A stretch of DNA of 64,000 bases from NCBI RefSeq assembly GCF_028583425.1, contig NC_072796.1:143229464-143293463 (forward strand), written 5' to 3'. Source of the DNA: Eublepharis macularius. Taxonomy: Eukaryota > Chordata > Lepidosauria > Squamata > Eublepharidae. This document shows, in pieces, positions 35,729 to 48,200 of this stretch. The translations under genes and the position numbers were made by a program. The notes under the pieces were generated by a model. The model did not search any database. It was not told where the DNA came from and saw nothing but the letters and a program-made list of their open reading frames with translations. Each line of letters starts with the position of its first letter. The stretch's first letter is position 1.

Positions 35729-38700
35729 GTTCCTGGCACTGGCTGCAGCCGTCGTCCTCCTGCTCCTGGCCATCGTGGTTGCTGATGGTGAGACGCAGCC
35801 AGGGACGGTGCCCCTGGCGGGATTGGGGACTCCCAGCTTAGGCTTAGTAGGGGGAGCTGATGGAGCTGGGGGCCTTCTGCTGCCGAGAGGCCCCCGGGGC
35901 ACCGGGCCGTGCGCATAACTCCCACCTTTCCATCTCTGCAGAACCCCTGACCTCCCCGGATCCCACTTCCCCAGCGAGCGGCCAGACACCAGGTATGCCT
36001 GAAGGGCCGTTGTGTGCCAGAGGCGCCAGTGGCTTGTTCGCTTGGGGCAGCCGTTAAGTTGGGCTTGGCTGGGAGCTTCGTGCATTAATGGCCCTTCTAG
36101 GGCAGCTCCCGCAGAGCTCTGGTTCGGAGAGCAGGAAGGGGGACTGGATCGCCCACCCACGGGGTGGCTTCTGCGCAGGGGCTGCTCCACTGTGACTCGG
36201 GCGATCCTGCAGGGCTCCCTCCCACACTTCCCTGTTTCTTCCAGAGCCTGTGGCTCATTCAGAGCCCATCGTGCCTGGCAAAACTGAAGCCTCAGGAGAA
36301 AGTAAGTGCAACCTGGGAGTTGGGTGGGGGCGCTGGCGGCATTCACAGTCCGGTTGGAACACCACCAGTGTCTGCTGCTCCCCAAACCAGCGGGTTCCCT
36401 GGCCCTAAGTCCAAGCAACTGCAGGGGCAGCGCACACAGAACGCTGACGCACCCCAAGAGCTGAGCTCGCTCCCAAGGAAGTGCTGGTCATGCCCTCCTG
36501 GGCCGGGGTGGCTGAGTCCAAGCCAAGCTCCTACGGCAATGCCCAGCTGGTGGCAGCGCAGGAGGGTGCCGAAACATGCCGGCCATTATTGGGTCATTGC
36601 CTTGGCCAGATGCCGTTTCTCTGTGACTCCTTTCAGCTGGCTCCTTTTACAGACGTGCTTTGCCCTTTTCATCCTCTGCACGCAAACCCAGGGGAAACGG
36701 GCAGAGGCATTAGACCGCGGGGCAAGCCAGCCTCTTCCTGTTCACCCCCAGAAGATTCAGCAAGCAGAGACTTCATGCGTTGCAGCTGCCCCATGTTACC
36801 CCACAAGTTTCAGGGAGGGGCAGAAGAGGCTAATGCACCCCCCCCTCTTCCCTCTTCTAATCTGAGGGTGCTTCTGGGCTCACCTCCACATAATTGCACC
36901 CTTTCTGGCCGTCCATGGCGGCCATATCCCTGGGCTTTGCAGCTGGGGGTGGGGCTACAGCCAGCTGCCTTGAGGGTCGAAACCGGGCAATGGAGGTTAT
37001 GGAATTTGCTCCGAGGCTCAAGCACTTATGGGTGAGTGGGAAGTGCCCTCTGCCCAGGCTCAGAGACAATCCCTTCTGTATTACGAGCTCCAGAGCTGAA
37101 CTCTAGTAGGAAGTCTATCCTCAATGGGCTGAGCACCAAACCAGCCTATTCAGGATCAGGCTACACACTTGAGAGATGCGCGTTAGCTGCCTGTCCTTAC
37201 AGACCCAGCCCACTCCCAAGAGCTGGAGCCAGTCATGGTGGGAGAAGTACCAGGGCCACTGCCCTACAGATGGAAAAGGCGCTCACTCACTCACTCGCAC
37301 ATGCAATTTGCTGGGGGCTACCCCTGAGCCGTGCGCTGCGTTTCCCTCTGCGTATCACGTACGGCCACCTGGAAGCGGAGCCCCTAAACGGAGGCAGTTG
37401 AAACTCAAAGAGTGCAGGGGGGTGGGGGTGGGGGGCGATTTCCAGCTCAGCCCCTGAGAATTAGTAGAATGTTGGAGGCATGAAGAGTTGGGGGGGGGGA
37501 TTTCCCAGTTGTCCCCGATCCTTTGTGGGCCTCCAGCTCATCTCTCAGACTAGCTGTGTTGGGTTACAAGCTCTGACTCGAGACCAGGGACAGGGGTTGG
37601 CAAAGCTCCTCCTCCTCCTCCTCCTCTTGTCAAAGTGCAATGAATGTGTGTTGAAGAACACACACACACACACCCGTCCCTCAGTGGCAGGGCACCTAGT
37701 TGCAAACCACGTGGCAGGAGACCCCAGAGAGCCACAGGGGAGTACGGAGCTCAGCATCAGGCTACTCCACGTGGTCGGGGAGCTCCACCAGCAGAGCTCA
37801 GGGCCCGGAGCAAGTAGGCGCAGCAGAAGCGGGGCTCAGCCCTTTGGCAGGCGTCATCTGACAGCTAAACCTTATTGCCCGCAGGTGAGATGGCCGCCCC
37901 TCTGGAGCAGCTGGCGACAGGTAGGCTTCCCACCCTGCCCCCTAGGGCGCCCACCCTCATGACACCCGGTGCCTTTCCTTTGGGCCCTGTCCTATTGCCA
38001 GCAGGCTATACTGCTGGGGTTACATGCACTCCTTCCGTCTTTCTTCCTTCCCCCCTGGACAGGGATGCCACCAGTGAGCTTTGCAGCTGTAGATCGGTCC
38101 CACACAGATGACGCGGATGGGGGTTTGCTCAACAGCGATGCCTCCAGCCTTGGTTCATTCAGCTTGGACTCGCTGCCTGGAGACACGCAGAGTGGTAGGC
38201 CAGTTCAGGGGGAAGGGCCTGGACTTGGACTTGTTCTGCCACTGAGCCAGGAAGGGGGGGGACCTTACCCTGGCAGAAAGGGAGAGCGTGGGTGGCATGC
38301 CCCTCTGGTACCCCCAAACACGGTCCAGCCTCTGCTCCCAAGAAAACCCCACAAGCGCCTCTGCAGGAGGGCATCAGGAGGCAGAGGGGAGGGCTGCGGC
38401 TTGATGAGGGGCTCCAAAGCAGCACCTCTGGTGGGGCATGTGACGAAGCGGTCTCTGGCTTGCAAAACTGTCTGCTGCAACAAGCGTGTTCGTCTTGAAG
38501 GTGCCACAAGATGCATCTTGTTGGCTGCTCCGGCCTCACCGAGGGTAGAACATCTTGAAACTGAGCAGGGCAGAGGAGATTGATCCCAGGCAGCACTTCC
38601 AATTAGTGGGACAACTTGCAGGAGGTGATGGGAAAGGCCTCTCAGCCAGAGACCTTGGAGGGCCACAGGAAATCCGAGGAGGCCGCGGGACTGCCTTGGG

Positions 38701-39837
38701 AGAGGACCGCTTCAGGTGCTCAGTTCCTCTCTACTCCTCTCCCCTGACACCCATCTGCCGTATGTGCCTTCTGTTTCAGGCCCTGCCATGGACACACCTG
38801 CCCAGTCCCACGAGTCCCAAGAAAGTAAGTGACCTCTGCATTTGGGGCAGGGCAGCCTTCCTTCTCCCGCCTAGGACTGAGCCACGGTCTGGGTCCAGTC
38901 TGCACAGAGAAGTGGGCAGTGTGGCAACCCAAAACAAGAGGCACAGTGGAGTGAAACACACTCACATGCGCGTGCACACAGAAATCTGGCTGACAGCGAG
39001 TGAGGTTTTTGGCTCATGGAGCCCTGTGACACACACACAGGTCATTCTCACCCCCCTTTTAACAGAGAGATCATGTGTTGGTCTGCGGCTCGTCTGTGCA
39101 CAAAATACGTGCTCTGCTACTGAGCGATGTGCAAATACATTATTAGTCATGGCTGAGCTGCTTCCAGGGGGCCTGTGGCAGGCAGGCAAAGACGTGTTCG
39201 TGTCAGAGGGCTCACCTGGGACCCTGGGTCATCGGAAGCCGTGCTATACCAGGTCGGACCACGGGTCCATCTGGATCTGGCTGGCCCCAGCTGTGGTTGC
39301 CAAGCGCCTGCAACAGGAGGTGCTGGGGGCTGAGCCCAGGCCCTTCTGCATGAAGAACAGGACGGAGCCCCAACGGGACTGTTTTCCTTCCTAGGCTTGG
39401 ACCACGACTTGGATTCGGAGGAGTCCCTGACTTCCCAAGGTCAGTGCCAGAAGAAGAGGCCACGCCCACCTCCTCCAGGGCAGTTTGTCCTGCCCCTCCT
39501 TTGAGTCTTTGGTTTTAGACCCGTCTCTGGAGGCCGAGGCAAGGATGGGCCTGCCCACGTGGACCTGGCTGTGGGTTCCCTGGGGGGATGGCAGAGGGAG
39601 GCCTTGCTCAGCCCTGCTCCACGGGCCCTTTGACTGAGGCTTGACTGAGAACCTTCTGCACCTCCAAACGATGTGCTCTGCCACCCCCTACGGCCCTTCT
39701 GTCTCCCACGGGCAGGGGAGAAAGGGACGGGGATGGAACGACACCACGGGGACTTCTGCGCTAGGCACGGAGGGAGGAGTCGCGGGGCAGTCCCGGCCGA
39801 GGAGGTGAGCGGATTTTTCTTTTCCCCAGGAATGTGA
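35729..39837 (+). CDS. Unrecognised multi-exon gene: hydrophobic segment plus acidic Ser-rich tail (5' end missing)
   Basis: Eight exons: 35729-35787, 35942-35992, 36245-36301, 37885-37920, 38063-38194, 38780-38824, 39395-39439 and 39830-39837. All have ag and gt borders, all join in phase 1 and stay open; together they give about 143 residues. Exon one encodes FLALAAAVVLLLLAIVVAD, either a signal peptide (cleavage near VVA/D) or a membrane anchor. The rest is rich in S, E, D, P and T, with no Cys and no Tyr, for example SSLGSFSLDSLPGD and ESLDHDLDSEESLTSQGM. The SxE motifs (SGES, SHES, SEES) could be secretory-pathway phosphorylation sites. The last exon adds only Gly-Met before TGA. The consistent phase over eight exons is the main evidence. 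I do not recognise the family. The first exon or exons are upstream, perhaps in the CpG island. Confidence 0.6.
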
Positions 39838-41545
39838 GCTGCCTTCCTCCCACCCCACCCCTCCTGAAGACCCCGAAACTCCAGCGGACAGCCATTCTTT
39901 GTCGGCTCTGGTGCTGCTGACCAGCATGGGCGCTTGCTTCCTGCCACTCACTGCCATCCATGTCTCCCGGAGCGGGGCCCCCACGCTGACTCTTCCCCGG
40001 TTCCTGCCCCTGCGTAGCAGCATGTATCCCAGATCCAGGCCCATTGTCTCCGGCTTTTCCAGCAGGCTCTTCAGCATATCGCACACCTCCTGCTCCTCGG
40101 CCCTTGGCCAGGCAAGAGGCCCAAGGGCTCTTCCTAGGGTCATGCCCTCGGAAGGGCCCAAAGGCCTTCAGATCTGATCCCCCTGCTCAGAGGCACCAAC
40201 GCCTGTGTGTCCCCGCCCTAGCAAGTAGTGCCACCATGTGCCCAAGGAGGGACCAGGGGCACAGTCCAAATGCTGACCCAGCTTCTTAAGTCAGCGAGCC
40301 AGGCCGCACTCCTCAAGGGAAAGCCACACACCTGCCCCCCCCACCCTTGGGCCAACTTGCCCAGGAGCCACATGCTTTCCAAGCACCAGTTGGGTCACCA
40401 GGCTCCCACCCGTCGCTGCCTCTGCTTTTGGAGCAGCCCTGGCTCAGGCCTCACTTCCTCACAGAGACCTCTGGGCAGGAATGCTGGCTGGAGGAAGTGG
40501 CTGCCCCCTGGTCAGGCTGAGCGAGGGACTCTCCGTCTCACCGTACCCAGCCTGGGATATGCAGTGCTTAGCAGAGGCCTCAACACCACACCCAAGTCTG
40601 TAGCCAGAGATGCGGTGGTGGCAGGCTTGGTCTGGAAGGCAGGGGGGAGAGGAAGCCAGGGACCTCAGCATGTCTGCTTGTGCCCCCTCCCCAGCCTCCC
40701 CCACGTCCACCTGCCACATCCTTCAAAACTATGCTAAGCAATGAGGCAAGGGTGGGTGCCGATGACGGCAGTGCCCCTGGGATGTGGGGCTGAGGTCCTG
40801 TGGCGGTGGGAGCACGTGTGCCCGTCCAACTGTTCTGAGATCAGGGCGCTAAAAGCAAGGGTGGGGCTCGGAACGGGGGGCCAGAGTTGGGGGTCCGAAT
40901 GCATCCCTCGCAGGGCAGATTCAGCCCCATCCTAAAGATCCCGGAGAAGACCTCTCGGCCAGAGGGAGCCACTGGCAGCGAGGTGAGACGGCACCCAGCT
41001 GGATCGGCCAGTGGTGTAAGGCAGCCTCCGGTGCTCAGCTGCACACGGCTCAGAATCCTCCCTCCCTTTCAGACGAGTTTGCTGATCAGCCCGACAGTCA
41101 GTGCAGGGGTGGGACGGGACTTCTTCCCCAGGAACTGGGGCGAGGTCGGGGATGGCACCCTCTCCGCCCACAGACCAAGGGAGGTCTGCCAAGTGTTTCA
41201 TATTGCCCGGTGAAAGTTTCAGCGAGGTGGGATTTACCTTTTTAGAGTCACGAGCAAAACCTTTCAAAAATGGTAACCGATACAAAACGCCTCCCAGTCC
41301 TCTGGATTATTCATCACGACCCCCCTTGTTGGCGCCTTCGGCCAGGAGCCAGGCTGCTGCGGGAGGGCCGCTGGGGGCCCTTCCCTCCCAAGCAAGATTG
41401 GGGGGGGGGCGCCACCCAGGAGCAGCACTGGGGGAAGGGGGGCCCTTTTCTGTTGCTTCTGCAGCTGCTCTTTGTTGCCTCGCATTTGGTTTTGCATGAA
41501 GCTGTGTGCCTCCCTCCTCCTTCAATAAAGACGAGCAAACAGCAC
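39838..41545 (+). other. 3' UTR of the unrecognised gene with poly(A) signal
   Basis: A canonical AATAAA lies at 41524-41529, followed by a GT-rich stretch (gggtgtggggtgtggggga) near 41573-41591, as at a cleavage site. No other plus-strand signal of this quality lies nearer to the last exon. The 3' end converges on HSF1. Confidence 0.55.
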
Positions 41546-44500
41546 AAGCGTTTGGGCGTCACAGCAATGGGTAAGGGTGTGGGGTGTGGGGGAGGCTGGC
41601 AAAGGGATCCTTCTAACACCCCCCGGAGGGGGGAGCTTGTACCACGGCTGGGCCGTGCTGGTGAGATGCTGCTGCTGACGGGGTGAAGGCAGTGTTGGTT
41701 TCCCCTGGCGCATACACACTGTCAGGCTACCTGTGGCAACCGGACGGGTTTGTGGGGCACAAGGAGGAGGGGACGGACACACTGCAGAGTCTGGGCCTGG
41801 GACTACGTCGCCGCCGGCTGTGTCCAAGCCAACACCCTGGCCTCTGATGCTGTAGGGTGGGAGACAAAGTACCTGGAACCGTGTGCAAGTTGTCCGGGAG
41901 TGCACAGCCAAAGATCGAGCCCCTTATTTGGAACGGCAAGAAATGTGTGCCCACCTGACCCCGTCCCTTCCGCTTCTCCTTCTGGGGTTCAAAGGTGCCT
42001 GTAAGCAGGGAAGGGCCTCCGTGCCTCATCTCTACAGGGATCTTCCACATAAGTGTCTTGTGAAGTCCCGTGTTTAAAACCATGAAGCCTGGACCAGTCT
42101 GGAGGGGGCCATTGCTGGCCACGAGTTCAGTGCCCGTGCTGGCCCAAGCGCTCTGGCTTCTCTTGCCAGCAAGACCCCTCTCGAGGAGGAAGCCGCTCAT
42201 TTCTCAGCCATGTTCCACTTCCTGGACAAAGCACCCCAGAGTGACTAGTCGGGGGTGGGGCTGCGGCACAGGTGCAGGCCAGGAGGAGCAGGGCCTCCGC
42301 CTAAGGCTCAGAGAGCTGCTGCCAGTCAGAGCAGACAAGGCTGACCCTGAGAGACCAATGGGGCCTGACTCGGGAGAAGGCGGAGTCAGAGGCTCACGTG
42401 TCCCTGGGGGGCTCCTGCTGGGGCCAAGCGGCCAACGTGGCACTCTGTTCTCCCCCTGCCAGACTCGGCTGCTCACTCAGGCCGTGGTGGCTTAGCCAGG
42501 TTTCTTTCCAGGGTCGACTCAGGAGCTGTGTGCTGGAATCTGGTAAAACGACATTTTCCTTCTGCCCAGACCCCCCTCTCTGGCCTATGATCTGACAGGT
42601 CGGCTTTGTTTGGAGGGGGAGGGCCGGATTCTTTCCACCGTGAGTATTAGGATAGAGCAAAAGGAGATGCAGTAACCTGGAGCGCGTGTGCCAGTCTAAA
42701 TCCCCGCCAGTCTCAGCACTGGGGATGTAAAATGTGGGGAAATGGATCACTGAGCAGTTCTCTTGCCCTGCTGGCAGGTCTGACGTCTCAGCGCTCATGC
42801 CAGGCTCCAGGGGTGCCTCTGGCAGTGGAAAGCACAGCATTGTGGGACAGCATTCCTCTAGGGCTAGGTGATTACAGAGGGCACACCCATGTGAGCGCTA
42901 TGTCAGTACTGAGGCAGACTGTGCCGATGTGTGGCTGTAGCACAAGATCCTTTCTCATGAGTCCGCAACTGATGTGGGGGGGTGGGGGTGGAACCCCTGT
43001 AGCAAATGCCTTGCCTTGCCTGGCACCATTTGGGAACCGTGGAGAGGGAGGGCACAGGCCACAGAAGGGAAGGGGCAACTACCGAGTACCACCTGGTTCT
43101 TCCTCTTTGCTAGTCTTCGAAGAGCCCTGCTGGACCAGGCCAGTGGCCTACCTAGTCTAGCATCCTGTTTTGTACAGCGGCCACCCAGTTGCCCTCAAGG
43201 GCTGCCTTCCACAAGGGCTGCCTTCTCCCTTTTAAATCCGCCTGCACTTCCGGCCATGACTACATCCTCTGGGCCTCTGGCAGTGAATTCCACCACTGCA
43301 TTTCTTGTTGAGTAAAGAGGCATTTCCTTTTGTCCTTCCCTATTTCCCAAGTTTCATTGGGTGCCCCCCAAGGACAGTATTATGGGAGAGGACCTTCCCT
43401 CTCTCCACTGTCTCCACCCAGGCATAATTGTATCAACTCATATCAAGCCTCCCACCTAGTTGTCTTTTCTGTAAACTGACCCCCCCCACACACACACACA
43501 TGGTCCTGTGATCAAAGGTGCTCCAACCCCATAATCATCTCGGCTGCCTTCTTCAGCACTTCCCCCTGCTCTGCCCTGTGTGTTTTTGAGAAACGGTGGC
43601 CAGAAGGGGCCAGAGTGAAGGCGCCGTCCCTGTGCCATGTGATAGCACCAGGCTGCCTGCGTTTGTGGGCCAGGCCCCTGTGAGCTTGCTGCGCATCTCC
43701 AGGCCTTGCAAGCCCTTTGTAACGGAATTTCAAACAAAGACACGGAGCCAGCAATGAGGCCTGGCTCCGGAAGGGCTTGCCTTGCTCTGGCCTTTCGCCA
43801 CCCAGCCACCTCCACAGCCCCGCCTCTTTCACACGTGTAGGGAAGGGAGGCCATCAGAATAAGGCTAGAGAGGGGCAGGGGAGGCAGGAGCTCTCGATAA
43901 AAACCCTTAGGCTTGGACCGCAGAGGTGGCCCAACGGCCCCTGCCCCGGCTGCAGGTTTTGACCACCTGTGGGAAGATGGGAGGGCAGCAGCGCTCCTGA
44001 AACAGCATCATGCCCTAGATGGGGCTAAGGGGGGTGAGGCTGAGCCAGAACTCCTCCTTAAGCCCTTCCCAGCCTGGGCTCAGCTAAAGCTTAGGGCCCA
44101 TTCAACACCCTGGCCCAGATGACCAGCCTCGCCCAGCTCCTCTCGGAGTGGCACCGTCAGTCTGGTCTGGAGAACAAGCTGCAGACGCCATGCGGAGTGC
44201 TGCCGTCCTGGACCACAGACTGCTTGGAAGTCTCTCAGCAGAAGCAGGGCTGGGCAGGGAGGGCGGCAGAAAAGCCCCTTCGCACTTGGAATCCCAGCAA
44301 GCAGCCAAAGGGCAACAGCTCAGCCGAGCCTCTTGTGCACAGGGGCCGAGGCCTGAGCAGCCCCTGCTGCTGACAGGGGAACGAGAGCAGCGGGAAGCAG
44401 CCCCTGCTGGGCACGGACTGGGGCCCGCAGGCAGGCAGTGCGTCCCAGCAGCAGCAGCGGCAGCGGCGCAGGACCCTGCCCATTTTTGATTTAGCAACTG

Positions 44501-44839
44501 CAGCATTCCAGCCACGAGAAAACCTACAAACGATGAACCACCTCATATAGAGAGAGAGATATATTTGTATATGTATATATAGATATTTATATATCAGGGG
44601 AGAGGAAGGCTGGGATGGAGGGGCTTCTTCTCTCATGTAAAAATCCAAAATACATTTTCTTCTAGTAACAATCAAAGTGTGAATGTACAAATTCTTACTG
44701 CTAAGCCAAGGAGAACAAACCCCAGTAGGAGAGACACTCCAGGAGGAAGAGACGGGGTGGAGGGGGGGCGGCTTCTCGCGTGGGGGCCCCCGAGCCTCCA
44801 GGAGTCCCTGGCAGGGCAGACCGACGAAGGGGCCCAGCC
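41546..44839. other. Gap between two convergent genes
   Basis: No gene seen. A CR1/L3-like tail in reverse orientation lies at about 43110-43330 (gcagtgaattccaccactgc). A (ca)n run lies at 43487-43500, and an A/T-rich stretch with tatata blocks at about 44550-44600. DGAT1, the usual convergent neighbour of HSF1 in mammals, is not recognisable here. Confidence 0.5.
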
Positions 44840-44859
44840 CTTGAGCCCCGAGGGGGGCT

Positions 44860-44865
44860 TTTATT
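44860..44865 (-). terminator. HSF1: HSF1 poly(A) signal
   Basis: AATAAA on the minus strand, about 390 nt after the HSF1 stop codon. This is a normal 3' UTR length for the gene. The region from about 44840 to 45250 is read as 3' UTR. Confidence 0.6.
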
Positions 44866-45250
44866 TCTTTTTAAAAACCAACGTGTTCATCCTGACTGGA
44901 GGGATCCCCTCTCCCCTCCACTTTAGGCTGACCCTCTAGCACCTTCCCCCCGACTACAGGGCAGGGCAGGCATCGGCGGTGACACTGCTGACCAAATGTG
45001 CTTGCCACCCACCATGGGCAGCCCCTGCGTAGTGCATCCATGTCTTCTTTGAAGGCCTCCTGCCTGCCCAGAGCTACCATCCTGGAAGAGGGGGTCGGAC
45101 ACCTCATTAAGCACACACACACACGGGACCCTTGCGTCGCTGGAGCGCCCAAGAGAGTGAGGGGCTCATGGCAACACTGGCGCAAAGCAAGGAGGCAGCT
45201 GGCAGGCCCTTCCCAGGGCAGTCTCTCTTTCCGCCAGACCAGGCGTGGCC

Positions 45251-48200
45251 TTAGGAGACGGCTGGGTCCTTGGGTTTGGGGTGCTCTGTCCCGGAGAGGA
45301 GGGAGATGGCGGGGTCCTCCAAGTAGTCGTTTCCCTCTGTGAAGCAGGGCCCTTCCCCCAGTTCAAAGAAAATGGGCATGTCCAGGCTGCCCACATCCAC
45401 AGAGCTTGAGTCCACCAGGAAGAGGGGCTGGGCGGTGTAGTGCACCAGCTGCTTGCCTAGGAAAGGGCACAGACAGGCTGCATTGGCAAGGGCAGTAGGG
45501 AAGGCCCCAAGGCCGAGCCCTTCCAGGGGCAGCATGGAGCAGAAGGCTGCAAGAGGGCAAGGAGGCAGGGGAGGGTACTGGAGCCACATCGCCAACCCCA
45601 GCAGCAGGTATGGTGGGGGCTCTCCCTCACGGCCGGCTCCCCCGCACCACACGCTCAAGGAAGCCTTTGCTCCCACCCAGTGGGGGGGGGCGGGGGAGGT
45701 GGGTGCTGGCTGGGGGAAAAGCCCAAAGAGCACCGGGCAGAACAGACAGGAGGGGAGAGGAGGGTCGCCCCACTGACCTGCATCTGCTGGGGAGGCTTCT
45801 GCCTCCGCAGGCTTCTGCTGCTCCTGGGAGGACAGGAGGTCTTGGATCTGCAGGGGGGGAGAGAGAGAGTGCGTGTGTATGTGTGTGTGTGTTGATTAGA
45901 CGACCCCCCCCCCAAAGACTCGGATTAAGAGGCAAGAATCGACTTCCCAAAGGCCAGCAGGAAGCTACTTCCACGGCGTGGCTTGGACAGCCGCACGAGA
46001 TTCGACTCCAGCACCGCAGGGGTTTCCCTGGGCCCCCATCTCCCCTCAAACGATAAAAAGCAAGGAAGCTGAACTCCCTGGGGGCATGTTCCTCACGGGT
46101 CGTGTGTGTCTGTCTTGCACTTGGCCACCCAAAATGGCACCCCAAAATTGCTTCTGAAGCACTTGCCCAGCTTGCCTTGTGGAAAAGGCTGTGCCTGGGT
46201 GTAGTGGACTAACTACGGACAGGCTCCCGGGGGCACCAAAGGCTACAGAGAGAAGCAAAATAAAACAAAAGTCCAGCAGGGCACCTTAAAGACTAGCCCC
46301 CTTTGCTTCAATAGGAGCTTTTGGGAGTCAGTGCTCACTTCTTCAGATACGTGAACAACATGTGGGGAATTCTTACAGGGAGAATCACAGAAAAGGGGAA
46401 GGAGGCTGGAAGAGGTTTGATGTGAATTCCATCGTCACCTTCCAAGGGCCATCTTCCGCATAAGGAACGGAAACTGAATTGGTGGTTGTACATAATGGAT
46501 GATGAAAGAGGTCAGGGAAGAAGTGAGCTCTGTCTCATAAAGTTCATACTGAAATAAGGAAACACAAACATGTTTAAGATGCCCCACCAGAATTTTATTT
46601 TTCTATACCAGACTAATGCAGCTACCTCTCTGAATCCTGAAGGAAGGCATGCGGGTGTTTGGACTAGCTTGAAGCTGATTAATGCAGAAAGCCTTGGTAG
46701 CATCTCACATGCAGCAGCCAGCTCTAGAGACCCTGAAAAGCTGCGGGGAGGGGATGGCTTATAAGACGGCTGGAGGGAGAAAGAAACAGCCTGCTCCTTT
46801 TAGCTGCGTGGGAGAGCAATGCGGCGAGGGGCCCGCAGAGCCCTTGACTCGCACACCTCTGAGGCCTCAGTACTACTGGGGGCAGGGGGGCACTTCTGTA
46901 CAGCCCCTCTCAGACATGGCACGGCTAAGCTGAGCCCAGGGTGGGGCAAGGTACGGCGAGGCAGCCCTCCCTTTGGGACAACTGCAGAAGCGAACTCACG
47001 CTGGCCAAGCTGCTGTCCAGGTCTGGCAAATTCACATCCGCCACCGTCATGGAAGGGCTGAAGAGCTGTCCGTGGGGAAAAGGGAAAGACTGTCAGGAGA
47101 GAATGAAGCACCACACACGTACACGAACACACGTGGCCACGTGCAAACAGGGGACTTACGTCCAGGAAGGCGCTCGTGTCTACGCTGAAGCCGTGAGTCG
47201 TAAGTATGGTCTGCAGATTATCCAGGCTGGAATCGATGGTGTCCAAGTGATCGCTGAGGTCGTTTCTGGGGAACAACAAAAAGGAAGAGCGCGGCAAGGA
47301 TCAGGTCCTTGTTCCTAGTCAAGCACTTCATACTAGTCCAGTCCCCCCGAGGATGTGTCCACCCCCTCAACCTGTTCTCAGCACCAGGAACCTTCAGCGG
47401 TGTTTAAAATGGCAAGAGAAGGTTATTTCCACAGGGAAGGGATAAAATGCACCAAGCAGCCCGTGGCTTCTTGCTTGACCCCACTAAAGGCACGAACAGG
47501 ATCTTCTTCCGCCTACGAATGGAGAGAAGGTGGACACATCTGCCAGTGCCTGAGAATGGCCGGTCGCCTGGCCTGCAGCGGTTTCCCCCTCTCTGAAATC
47601 CACCTCTCTTGCTTGTTACAGCAGGAACACTGGCTGTCAGCTTTGGGCTCAGGAGGCTATTAAAGAACCCTGGCTGGCTGGCTGGCTGGCCCTCCAAACC
47701 AGCTCCTTCGGCAGTGCAGCAGACAGGCATGGCTATGATACACTGGGGGAGGACTTGAGGGGTGCTTGCGAGGGTTACTGCAACCCCCCTCTGGTGCAGT
47801 CTGCAGTGGCAGAATGTGCTCCAGGACACTGGAGAGTCAGCCTGCCTTGGAAGCACGGCTAGCCTGAAGCGGCCTGATGCCACTGGGAAGGAGCGGCCGT
47901 GGCAGTGCTCGAGTCATGCAGAGGAGATGGCAGGCAAGCAGGATGGACTGGCGTCCAGGTGGGGAACTGGGCTCTCGTGCTCCCGTCCATTTTCTGATGC
48001 ATAAAGCCTGGAGCTGAACCAGCTTTTGGAAGAAAGGCTGGAGGCCGGTCCTCGGCCGGGGGAAGCTCGACTGGCAGCCCAGATGCCGTGCCCCAGTATG
48101 GCGCTTGTGTCCACTGGAAAGGGATGGCTAAGCTGCAATTAAGCCGACTGCCGGAAGAGGCGTGAGCAACACAACCAGCCAAGAGGGGGGCTGCCACCTC

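Noticed and set aside
37203-37237. Possible extra exon of the unrecognised gene (DPAHSQELEPVM)
   Set aside because: It has an acceptor and a gt donor and a similar composition, but ends in phase 0. Including it would bring a stop in the exon at 38063.
39838-40177. Open frame continuing after the last exon of the unrecognised gene
   Set aside because: Reading this frame needs phase 0 at 39830, but the preceding exon ends in phase 1, which leads to a stop after two codons. I treat it as 3' UTR; an alternative transcript is possible but unsupported.
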